From the IMG/VR virus record IMGVR_UViG_3300025000_000475, positions 1 through 20,777 of that record: a stretch of 20,777 bases of DNA; one strand, written 5' to 3'. The notes under the pieces were generated by a model. The model worked only from the letters and a program-made list of their open reading frames with translations, was not told the DNA's origin and did no database searches. Source of the DNA: a virus. The translations under genes were made by a program, and so were the position numbers. This document shows, piece by piece, positions 14,919 to 20,377 of the stretch (position 1 is its first letter; each line of letters starts with the position of its first letter).

Positions 14919-15578
14919 ATGCCAACATTGCTTGTGGATGATAATAGCAAACCGATCCCGCAGTACCAAAATGTAGCGGGTACCGCTTACGAGGCTTTAA
15001 AAGGTGAAAATAACGGTATCTATATAACTGGTGACGAGGCCCACGACGCAACAGATGCAGGCAATCCAGTCAAAATAGGCGGTAAGGCGGCTTCCTCTGC
15101 GCCACCAGCTGTAACTGCCGGTGATAGGGTAAACGCATACTTCGACCTAAGCGGCAGGCTTGTTGTGTTGATTGATACGGCCTTGCCAGCCGGGACAAAC
15201 ATAATCGGTAAATTCGGTATTGACCAAACAACACCCGGCACAACAAACGGGGTGCAAGTTGTAGCGCCTCTCCCCGCGGGTACGAATAATATCGGCATAG
15301 TGAATAAATCGGCCTACAATTTTCTAAATGTCACTGCCGACGTGCAGGTAAAAGGCAGTGCAGGTAAGTTAAGAAAGGTCATTATCGGCAAAGTAACCGT
15401 GGCCGGCGATCTAACCCTTTACGACAGTCTTACTGAAACCGGAACCGTTATAGCTACTCTAGGACTTGAAACAACCGGAAACCCTAGAGAGTTAGAATTT
15501 GACACCACATTTGCCACGGGACTGTACGCCGGATTTGACGCAAGTCTGGTCGGAAATATAGCTTTTGTCTATGAATAG
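14919..15578 (+). CDS. Tail appendage protein sharing modules with the capsid-cluster fibre
   Basis: A 219-residue protein; ATG after GAGGTGATG. Modules by residue: an N-terminal anchor (1-45, DDNSKPIPQYQNVAGTAYEAL); GNPVKIGGK (48-56) with GDRVNAYFDLSGRLV (68-82); two PAG repeats (LPAGTNIIGKFGI at 89-101, LPAGTNNIGIVN at 118-129); and a C-terminal beta domain (about 130-219, KLRKVIIGKVTVAGDLTLYDS, ending NIAFVYE). The GNPV and PAG units match those in the gene at 4069, 10 kb away, next to the capsid gene. This is likely a trimeric tail appendage or an adaptor for one. Host-receptor binding is inference. Confidence 0.65.
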   Translation: MPTLLVDDNSKPIPQYQNVAGTAYEALKGENNGIYITGDEAHDATDAGNPVKIGGKAASSAPPAVTAGDRVNAYFDLSGRLVVLIDTALPAGTNIIGKFGIDQTTPGTTNGVQVVAPLPAGTNNIGIVNKSAYNFLNVTADVQVKGSAGKLRKVIIGKVTVAGDLTLYDSLTETGTVIATLGLETTGNPRELEFDTTFATGLYAGFDASLVGNIAFVYE

Positions 15579-15589
15579 AGGTGTAGGTA

Positions 15590-15922
15590 TTGGCCGAACT
15601 CTATAGCGCAAATAAAATAACCAACGGTGGTGCAGAGATAGGGAATACTACAGGTTGGACAATCTCCGAAGTAACCGTTGTTACGGGCGGCACAGAAGGG
15701 ACAAAATGTTTCAATATGGCCGATACCGCTAGCATGAGTCAAACGGTTAACGCCGGAGGAATACAACCTCCGGACATAAAAGCATCGTTTACATTTCTGC
15801 CAAAGTTTGAACCGACAGAAGGAGATCCCAAAATATACGCTCGTGTTGCTGTAGAGCATGAGTATGCCGATGGTAGCGCTGATTCGTTTACCATACCTTG
15901 TCGGTTTGATGCGGGGGTGTAG
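15590..15922 (+). CDS. Carbohydrate-binding-like protein, N-terminal half of a possibly split gene
   Basis: A 110-residue frame with a TTG start (AGGTGTAGG upstream). The opening NKITNGGAEIGNTTGWTISEV, then GTKCFNMADTASMSQTVNA, is the classic start of a CBM/galactose-binding-like beta-sandwich (N-G-x-E...GW...G...S-Q-T-V). The following strands (IKASFTFLPKF, KIYARVAVEHEYADGSADSFT) continue the fold, but the closing strands are missing. They appear after the stop, in the same frame, in the next gene (GGGYFDDFKLRL). Only TAG at 15920-15922 and GAT separate the two. Either this is one broken gene or a two-chain domain made by coupled translation. Surface or glycan binding is inferred from the fold. 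Confidence 0.6.
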   Translation: MAELYSANKITNGGAEIGNTTGWTISEVTVVTGGTEGTKCFNMADTASMSQTVNAGGIQPPDIKASFTFLPKFEPTEGDPKIYARVAVEHEYADGSADSFTIPCRFDAGV

Positions 15923-15925
15923 GAT

Positions 15926-16471
15926 ATGGTATGGGTAGTCGGTGAACTAAATAACCTAGCAATTGAATGGCTGGCAATAGAAGCTATATGTCCAGTAAGC
16001 GACAGTAAAGAATTGCTCAGCACTAAAATAAGAGCTGTCACAAAAAATTTAACAGGTGGCGGGTACTTCGATGATTTTAAACTCCGCCTTAATTTAACAA
16101 ACGAAAAAATAACAGGTAGCGAAAAAATATTCCTGCCCATTGAGGAATCGGCGGGAGATACCGAATTCCCTGTTTTCGGGGCTGTAGTTGATGCTCAAAT
16201 TGTCGCGGCGCATATTGTACCTAAATCAACGATTACTGGCAATACAGGCAGTCCTATGGTGCTGGAACTGGTTAATAAGAATACAGGCGATACAATCTGC
16301 ACTAAGACGTTTATTACAGGCACGAATGCCCCGGCGTATGAAGTAACAGACTTCGGTCCGGCGGATGCGGATGCAGGGGAGATAGATTTCGGATATGGCG
16401 TGTCGCTTAGAAAAACCGGTGGCATGACGTTACCGGAGTGCTTGATTATCGTGGAATGGAATTTGAGGTGA
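15926..16471 (+). CDS. Tail adhesin protein, C-terminal half of the possibly split gene
   Basis: A 181-residue frame starting with ATG 4 bases after the TAG of the previous gene and in the same phase. Residues 1-60 end in LLSTKIRAVTKNLTGGGYFDDFKLRLNL; the YFDDFKLRL strand is typical of the last strand of a CBM-like sandwich whose first strands are upstream. Residues about 75-181 form a separate beta domain (DTEFPVFGAVVDAQIVAAHIV, VSLRKTGGMTLPECLIIVEWNLR). A ribosome site is arguable: GGGGGTG lies about 8 bases upstream, otherwise only GGA next to the ATG. Role: probable receptor-binding or baseplate appendage; no enzyme motif is seen. Confidence 0.6.
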   Translation: MVWVVGELNNLAIEWLAIEAICPVSDSKELLSTKIRAVTKNLTGGGYFDDFKLRLNLTNEKITGSEKIFLPIEESAGDTEFPVFGAVVDAQIVAAHIVPKSTITGNTGSPMVLELVNKNTGDTICTKTFITGTNAPAYEVTDFGPADADAGEIDFGYGVSLRKTGGMTLPECLIIVEWNLR

Positions 16472-16475
16472 TGAT

Positions 16476-17915
16476 TTGAGTTTTACAGCGACACAAATAT
16501 CTTTTACGGTTAAGAAAAAACGCGATGTCGATATAGTTAAATATGGTAATAAGATTTTTACAGTATGGACAGAAGAGATTGATACCTATAATGATCATCA
16601 AATATTTTTAGGTATCTTAGATTTAGATACAAATATTTCTTCTGTAACACAAATAACTTCTACCGTTAAACCCAGGAGAACTGCCAGGGTAAAAGTTTAT
16701 AACAATAAAGTGTATGTTGTTTATTTAGAGCAGGCTTATTATAGTGGTTATGCTCGTTATAATTTATTTTTAACTGTTTGCGATTTAGACGGTAGTAATA
16801 TTACTATTACGCGATTAACCGATACTTTGAACGATGAAAACCGACACTGTATAGGCATCCATAACGATAAGATATATCTAACTTACGAGGAATATAATCC
16901 CAGTATAAAAATTGCAGTTGCATCGTGCGATCTAGACGGTAGTAATTTTACTTATACACTTAATTCTGTAGAAAATGCTTTTGCCCCTACTTTTGTTATT
17001 GATGCCAGTAAATTATGGGTAACATATTCGGATGATTTAGCGGGCGGTAGCACTTATCAAATTTTTCTCGCCTCATGCAACTTAGACGGTAGTGGTTGGA
17101 TTACTTTACAGAAAACTAACACCAATTTCAGGAAAAGATATCCCGTTATATGCAAAACTAATGATAAATTTTTTTGGTGCTGGGAAGAAAGAGATGCTAA
17201 TAGTCATTACCAACTTTGGACTGCCGAAAGTGATTTAACTGGTGAAAATTTTATTGCGACACAGAGAACTTTTTACTTAGACGACGATGTTCAGTATCCT
17301 AAAATAACAGCTAATAGTGAGAATGTATTTGTATCTTGGGCTCACTGGATTTTGACTGATACCTGGCATAAGCAGATATTTACAGGTACTATGGACATAA
17401 ATGGAGAAAATTGGAGCGAGGAACAAAATACAAGTGACGCAACAAGCAAATTTTACCCTTGTATTTTCGCTGACGATGAAAAACTCTGTTACGGTATCTT
17501 AGATAGCACGGTTAATAACGTAAATACTGTGCAAGTTTGGATTGGCATAATAAGTCTATATACACCACAACCATTAGTCTCAGATCCGCCCATAATCTTA
17601 AGTCCGATACCTATTAGATGCGCTAAACCGATGGTAATACTGCAAGCACCAACACCAGTAGGAGCGCCTTGGCTGCTACATTTCAAGCTGGAGAGCTTTT
17701 CAGATACGGAGGGGACTATCCCAATAGCAGTAGTGGACAGCAGTATTAACCCTGAGCTATTCGAATACAGCACAGACAACGGCTTAATTTGGACTGCTTT
17801 TCCGGAGACTGGTTTACCGCCGGATAAATATGATTCACTGGTGCGGGCAAGGTGCGAGGTAGGCCCAAGGCAACAAGTCTGGCTAAAAGCGAGTGTAGGA
17901 GCAGAGGACGCATAG
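16476..17915 (+). CDS. Beta-propeller tail adhesin
   Basis: A 479-residue protein with a TTG start after GAGGTGATG. Residues 1 to about 365 hold six similar units of about 55 residues, each with a strand such as KIFTVWTEE, KVYVVYLEQ or KIYLTYEEY, then a turn motif like CDLDGSNIT, CNLDGSGW, SDLTGENF or DINGENW. This is the look of a six-bladed beta-propeller. The rest (about 370-479) is a different beta domain (PWLLHFKLESF, LFEYSTDNGLIWTAFP, QQVWLKASVG), probably for assembly. The 5' part is AT-rich (18 G+C of 60 at 16561-16620) while the 3' part is not (31 of 60 at 17641-17700), so the propeller seems recently exchanged. Last of the tail genes: a likely receptor-binding protein. Confidence 0.7.
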   Translation: MSFTATQISFTVKKKRDVDIVKYGNKIFTVWTEEIDTYNDHQIFLGILDLDTNISSVTQITSTVKPRRTARVKVYNNKVYVVYLEQAYYSGYARYNLFLTVCDLDGSNITITRLTDTLNDENRHCIGIHNDKIYLTYEEYNPSIKIAVASCDLDGSNFTYTLNSVENAFAPTFVIDASKLWVTYSDDLAGGSTYQIFLASCNLDGSGWITLQKTNTNFRKRYPVICKTNDKFFWCWEERDANSHYQLWTAESDLTGENFIATQRTFYLDDDVQYPKITANSENVFVSWAHWILTDTWHKQIFTGTMDINGENWSEEQNTSDATSKFYPCIFADDEKLCYGILDSTVNNVNTVQVWIGIISLYTPQPLVSDPPIILSPIPIRCAKPMVILQAPTPVGAPWLLHFKLESFSDTEGTIPIAVVDSSINPELFEYSTDNGLIWTAFPETGLPPDKYDSLVRARCEVGPRQQVWLKASVGAEDA

Positions 17916-17951
17916 GTATACAAAAAGTATACAAGTATACTTTTTGTATAC
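17916..17951. repeat. 36-bp near-perfect palindrome built of GTATAC units
   Basis: GTATACAAAAAGTATAC (17916-17932) and GTATACTTTTTGTATAC (17935-17951) are exact reverse complements with two bases between. It follows the propeller stop with no gap. Each arm has two GTATAC hexamers; a fifth lies at 17975-17980. As RNA it would be a long A/U hairpin with A-tract and U-tract, possibly a bidirectional terminator. As DNA it could bind a dimeric repressor. Confidence 0.75.
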
Positions 17952-17976
17952 ATCAGTAAAATCAAGGGTTAAAAGT

Positions 17977-17996
17977 ATACCTCCAAACGGAGGTAT
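17977..17996 (+). promoter_or_regulatory. Hairpin masking the first ribosome site of the lysis cassette
   Basis: ATACCTCC (17977-17984) pairs with GGAGGTAT (17989-17996) around AAAC. The 3' arm carries the GGAGGT that would serve the TTG at 18003. TTTTATTTT follows, so it may instead act as an intrinsic terminator. Confidence 0.55.
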
Positions 17997-18002
17997 TTTA
18001 TT

Positions 18003-18239
18003 TTGGCTACCGGAGGTGGGAGGGGTTTGGAGGCTGAAATCTTAAAATCAGCAGCAAGCCAGGGCTTATGGGCAATGCTCTTTGTGGCGTTGCTTTTTTA
18101 TGTGCTCAAAAACAACAAGGAACGCGAGGACAAGTTGCTGTCGGCATTAGAAAAGCTTGGATGTCAGTATGAGGTACTAGCAAGAGATATGCACGAAATC
18201 AAGGAAGATGTAAAGGATTTGAAGGGGGTAGTGAAATAA
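18003..18239 (+). CDS. BhlA/UviB-type holin-like protein
   Basis: A small protein with one N-terminal membrane segment (SQGLWAMLFVALLFYVLK) and a charged helical tail (NNKEREDKLLSALEKLGCQYEVLARDMHEIKEDVKDLKG). This is the layout of the BhlA/UviB family found beside phage endolysins. Two in-frame TTG starts are possible: 18003 (78 residues, ribosome site GGAGGT inside a hairpin) and 18027 (70 residues, with GGAGGTGGG upstream). The second gives MEAEILKSAASQGLWA, closest to relatives, so it is the likelier main start; the outer boundary is listed. The stop overlaps the amidase ATG (TAATG). Role: membrane permeabilisation for endolysin release, by family. Confidence 0.8.
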   Translation: MATGGGRGLEAEILKSAASQGLWAMLFVALLFYVLKNNKEREDKLLSALEKLGCQYEVLARDMHEIKEDVKDLKGVVK

Positions 18240-18979
18240 TGAAAAAAGGAACTATCGACCCAGGACACGGTCAGGATCCTGGTGCAATAGGCCCAGGCAA
18301 AACCCACGAAGCAGATGTAAATTTGGTTGTATCGAAATTGGTTGGCGGTTATTTGAAGGACGCAGGTTTTGACATTGGTTATACCAGGGAAACAGATGTT
18401 AGGCTGGGTACAACGCTCAATGCCGATTTAAGCGCCAGGGCAGCTATAGCTAACGAGGCTGGTGCTGATTTCTTCATTTCTATTCATTGCAACTCAGCAG
18501 CGGATCCTTCCGCGCACGGGATTGAAGTATATACTACAAGAGGTAACACAAAGGCTGATGCTCTTGCCACAAGCGTTATTTCAAGCCTGGAGGCAGCACT
18601 GCCAGAGCTTACTTTTAGAAAAGATATGTCTGACGGCGACCCCGACAAGGAAGCCAATTTTGCTGTGTTGGCACAAACTAAAATGCCTGCAATACTGGTA
18701 GAGATGGCTTTCATGTCGAACCCGGCAGAGGAAAAATTGCTGACCAATCCGGAGTTTCAAAAGAGAGTTGCCAGAGCTATAGCTGATGGTGTGCTGAATT
18801 ATTATGGCATAGCTATTCCGGTACCGGTAGCAGGCCCGGAGCAATGGAAGTTAGAAATTATGGAACAGGCCAAGAAAGTAAGGCTAATTACTGGGGACCA
18901 CGACCCGGACGAACCTGCACCGAAGTGGTTTGTGTTAAAGTTGGCACTGAACACATTGAAAGCCAGTGCTTTAGTTTAG
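18239..18979 (+). CDS. Endolysin: N-acetylmuramoyl-L-alanine amidase (Amidase_3)
   Basis: This zinc enzyme cuts the amide bond between muramic acid and the stem peptide, lysing the host. Residues about 3-191 form the Amidase_3 domain with all expected ligands: His10 in IDPGHG, Glu24 in THEADVN, His83 in FISIHCNS, and the catalytic Glu155 in ILVEMAFMSN. A short Pro-rich linker (about 192-200) leads to a C-terminal 45-residue helical segment (EQWKLEIMEQAKKVRLI...PAPKWFVLKLALNTLKA), probably a wall-binding or dimer element. No signal peptide is present, so release depends on a holin. The ATG overlaps the upstream stop, which suggests translational coupling. Confidence 0.95.
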   Translation: MKKGTIDPGHGQDPGAIGPGKTHEADVNLVVSKLVGGYLKDAGFDIGYTRETDVRLGTTLNADLSARAAIANEAGADFFISIHCNSAADPSAHGIEVYTTRGNTKADALATSVISSLEAALPELTFRKDMSDGDPDKEANFAVLAQTKMPAILVEMAFMSNPAEEKLLTNPEFQKRVARAIADGVLNYYGIAIPVPVAGPEQWKLEIMEQAKKVRLITGDHDPDEPAPKWFVLKLALNTLKASALV

Positions 18980-19026
18980 CCTTAGCCATACGCTGGGGCT
19001 TTAAAAATATAGGGGGAGGATTACAC

Positions 19027-19197
19027 ATGAATAAATTTAAGTCGCGCAAGTTTTGGATGGCGGTTGTAGCTGCAGTTGTGGCAGTGGCAAACGAAGGATT
19101 GGGACTCAATATTCCGAGTGAAGCAGTGATGACCACAGCTGGCGTTGTTGTTGCCTATATTTTGGGTGAAGCCTATGTTGACGGGAAAAAGGCATAA
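19027..19197 (+). CDS. Small two-helix membrane protein, putative holin
   Basis: A 56-residue protein. The ATG at 19027 has GGGGGAGGA 8 bases upstream; the frame extends left into the amidase, but that part is only an overlap. It has a basic start (MNKFKSRKFW), a first hydrophobic stretch (MAVVAAVVAVANEGLGL), a short loop (NIPSE) and a second hydrophobic stretch (AVMTTAGVVVAYILGEAYVDG), then a basic tail (KKA). This hairpin-like topology fits a class II holin, and its place right after the endolysin agrees. It is the last gene before the late terminator. It may be the true holin, with the BhlA-like protein as accessory. Confidence 0.75.
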   Translation: MNKFKSRKFWMAVVAAVVAVANEGLGLNIPSEAVMTTAGVVVAYILGEAYVDGKKA

Positions 19198-19246
19198 AAA
19201 TATTATACCGAAAAACGCAAATAATAACATACGCGAATAACTTTCT

Positions 19247-19280
19247 AGCCCTGGCCCATGTGGTTGGGGCTTTTTTATTT
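19247..19280 (+). terminator. Rho-independent terminator of the late operon
   Basis: AGCCCTGGCC (19247-19256) pairs with GGTTGGGGCT (19262-19271) over 10 bp with three G-U pairs around a five-base loop, followed by a run of T (19271-19276) and ATTT. It lies 50 bases after the last + strand gene. Confidence 0.85.
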
Positions 19281-19282
19281 TG

Positions 19283-19309
19283 CAAAAGAAAAACCGCCCG
19301 CAGGCGATT
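19283..19309 (-). terminator. Rho-independent terminator of the reverse cassette
   Basis: Read on the - strand: AATCGCC, loop TGCG, GGCGGTT (seven pairs with one G-U), then TTTCTTTT. The stem is at 19292-19309 and includes the stop region of the small ribbon-helix-helix gene. It faces the + strand terminator, insulating the two operons. Confidence 0.75.
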
Positions 19310-19460
19310 ATTTTTTATCCTTATTTATTCTTTTTTCTATATACTCCTTGATAGCTTCATTGGTAACCGAAGCCTTAGAGTCTCCTGTTTGCTCAATATA
19401 TTTATTAAGCAGTTGGAGCGTTTCGTACTTTATTTGTGTGCTGTAAGCTATTTTAGCCAT
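19308..19460 (-). CDS. Small ribbon-helix-helix-like protein (50 residues)
   Basis: The ATG at 19460 lies one base after the stop of the ParB-like gene, with GGGAGG placed inside the end of that gene. The protein runs MAKIAYSTQIKYETLQLL, then NKYIEQTGDSKASVTNEAIKEYIEKR. A short beta strand followed by two helices with a TGDSKASVTNEAI turn is the Arc/MetJ/CopG-type ribbon-helix-helix pattern, often a DNA-binding autoregulator or antitoxin. The basic tail (INKDKK) fits. No toxin is visible next to it, so an autoregulator of this operon is the more likely role. It ends at a terminator. Confidence 0.75.
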   Translation of the reverse strand: MAKIAYSTQIKYETLQLLNKYIEQTGDSKASVTNEAIKEYIEKRINKDKK

Positions 19461-19461
19461 T

Positions 19462-19965
19462 TTATACCTCCCATGATTTTGAGTATTCGCGGTCCTTGAA
19501 TAGTGCGGCCAGTCCGGTTATCTGCTTCAGCCTCAAAAGTTCGTCAACATCCATTCCAAGGTGTTTCGCAATCCAGGAGTCCGACTTACCCATCTCAACA
19601 AGTTCAGCTACAATGTTACTCATTAGATCGATGTTATGCGTACCCCTGGCCCGGTTGTGACGAATAGTGGAAGCCATACGCCCACCTATTTCCTTGTCAA
19701 TAACTACTACAGGACACATACCATTCTCGCGCTCATAAATTCGCTTGCTGGTTTTTAATATTAAGTGTCGATGAAATCCGTCAACAACAATATATATTCC
19801 ATTTTCTGCATCATAATAGGTGACTACCGGCTGCGTAAATCCATCCTCCCATATAGACAACTCAAGAAGCTTCATCTCGGGAGGAGCTACGGCATTGGGG
19901 TTGTAATCATTAGCAACAACCCTTTCAACCGGTACTGGCTTAACATTATACACCGGACTTTTCAT
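19462..19965 (-). CDS. ibrB-like: IbrB-like ParB/sulfiredoxin-domain protein
   Basis: A 167-residue protein in the frame 19965 to 19462. The N-terminal half is a ParB-type domain: VERVVANDYNPNAVAPPEMKLLELSI, WEDGFTQPVVTYYD, and IYIVVDGFHRH, which replaces the usual GxRR motif. Next come RMASTIRHNRARGTHNI and a C-terminal helix-turn-helix-like part (SDSWIAKHLGMDVDELLRLKQITGLAALF). These segments match what I know of IbrB, the partner of IbrA in E. coli, rather than chromosome-partition ParB. ATG 19965 has AGGAG 10 bases upstream; TTG 19974 and GTG 19971 are too close to it. It overlaps the acetyltransferase gene by 20 bases, so it is co-translated. Its biochemical role is unknown. Confidence 0.85.
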   Translation of the reverse strand: MKSPVYNVKPVPVERVVANDYNPNAVAPPEMKLLELSIWEDGFTQPVVTYYDAENGIYIVVDGFHRHLILKTSKRIYERENGMCPVVVIDKEIGGRMASTIRHNRARGTHNIDLMSNIVAELVEMGKSDSWIAKHLGMDVDELLRLKQITGLAALFKDREYSKSWEV

Positions 19966-20368
19966 CGACACCAAACTCCTTTATGTATTCAGTGAAACTG
20001 CCCCTTTTCTTGCCTCCCATAAAGCCTTCCTTAATAAGCATCTCACATAGGTACTTATTTTTTGTTGTTAGTGTGACAATACCGCCCTTAATGTTTTTAG
20101 TGGCGTTCTTGAATAGTTCTTTAAAAACCCCTTTTTGCCGGTACCTATCAACGACATAGCAACTGCCAATTCGATAGTGAGATTTAGGTTTTTCCTGGAT
20201 GTAACAAAATCCAACAATCTTATTCATCTCAGTAGCAACTAACCACTCTTTGTCGTCATCGTCGTATATCTTATAACCTATTTCACGCTCAATATCCCGA
20301 CGAGCTAAAAACGGTCCAAGCGTGTTATAGAAATTCCTATCCTGATTCGTTAATCGTATAATTTTCAT
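19946..20368 (-). CDS. GNAT-family acetyltransferase
   Basis: A 140-residue protein; ATG with AGGAGG 5 bases upstream. The GNAT fold shows as EWLVATEMNKIVGFCYIQEK (strands 2-4), RIGSCYVVDRYRQKGVFKELFKNATKN (strand 4, pyrophosphate loop and helix 3; the usual Q/RxxGxG/A loop is altered to RQKGVF), then GGIVTLTTKNKYLCEMLIKEGFM (strand 5, helix 4, strand 6). It would transfer an acetyl group from acetyl-CoA; the substrate is not predictable. It lies between the DUF3440 gene (9-base gap) and the IbrB-like gene (20-base overlap), so it is a built-in part of this operon rather than a casual neighbour. Confidence 0.8.
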   Translation of the reverse strand: MKIIRLTNQDRNFYNTLGPFLARRDIEREIGYKIYDDDDKEWLVATEMNKIVGFCYIQEKPKSHYRIGSCYVVDRYRQKGVFKELFKNATKNIKGGIVTLTTKNKYLCEMLIKEGFMGGKKRGSFTEYIKEFGVDEKSGV

Positions 20369-20377
20369 GACAACCTC

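Noticed and set aside
15920-15922. General amber recoding in this phage
   Set aside because: TAG is used as an ordinary stop by many genes here (for example 4045-4047, 5920-5922, 6814-6816, 8659-8661, 13486-13488, 17913-17915), often just before the next ribosome site; global recoding would fuse unrelated genes.
17489-17965. 158-codon - strand open frame at the end of the propeller gene
   Set aside because: It begins inside the palindrome, is antisense to a well-supported gene and shows no family features.
18844-19026. Upstream extension of the small holin-like gene
   Set aside because: The frame is open but overlaps the amidase C-terminus and encodes no membrane or conserved sequence; the ATG at 19027 has a strong ribosome site.
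19462-19965. Plasmid or chromosome partition ParB
   Set aside because: There is no ParA neighbour or parS-like site, the GxRR motif is replaced by GFHRH, and the sequence fits the IbrB type next to a DUF3440 gene.
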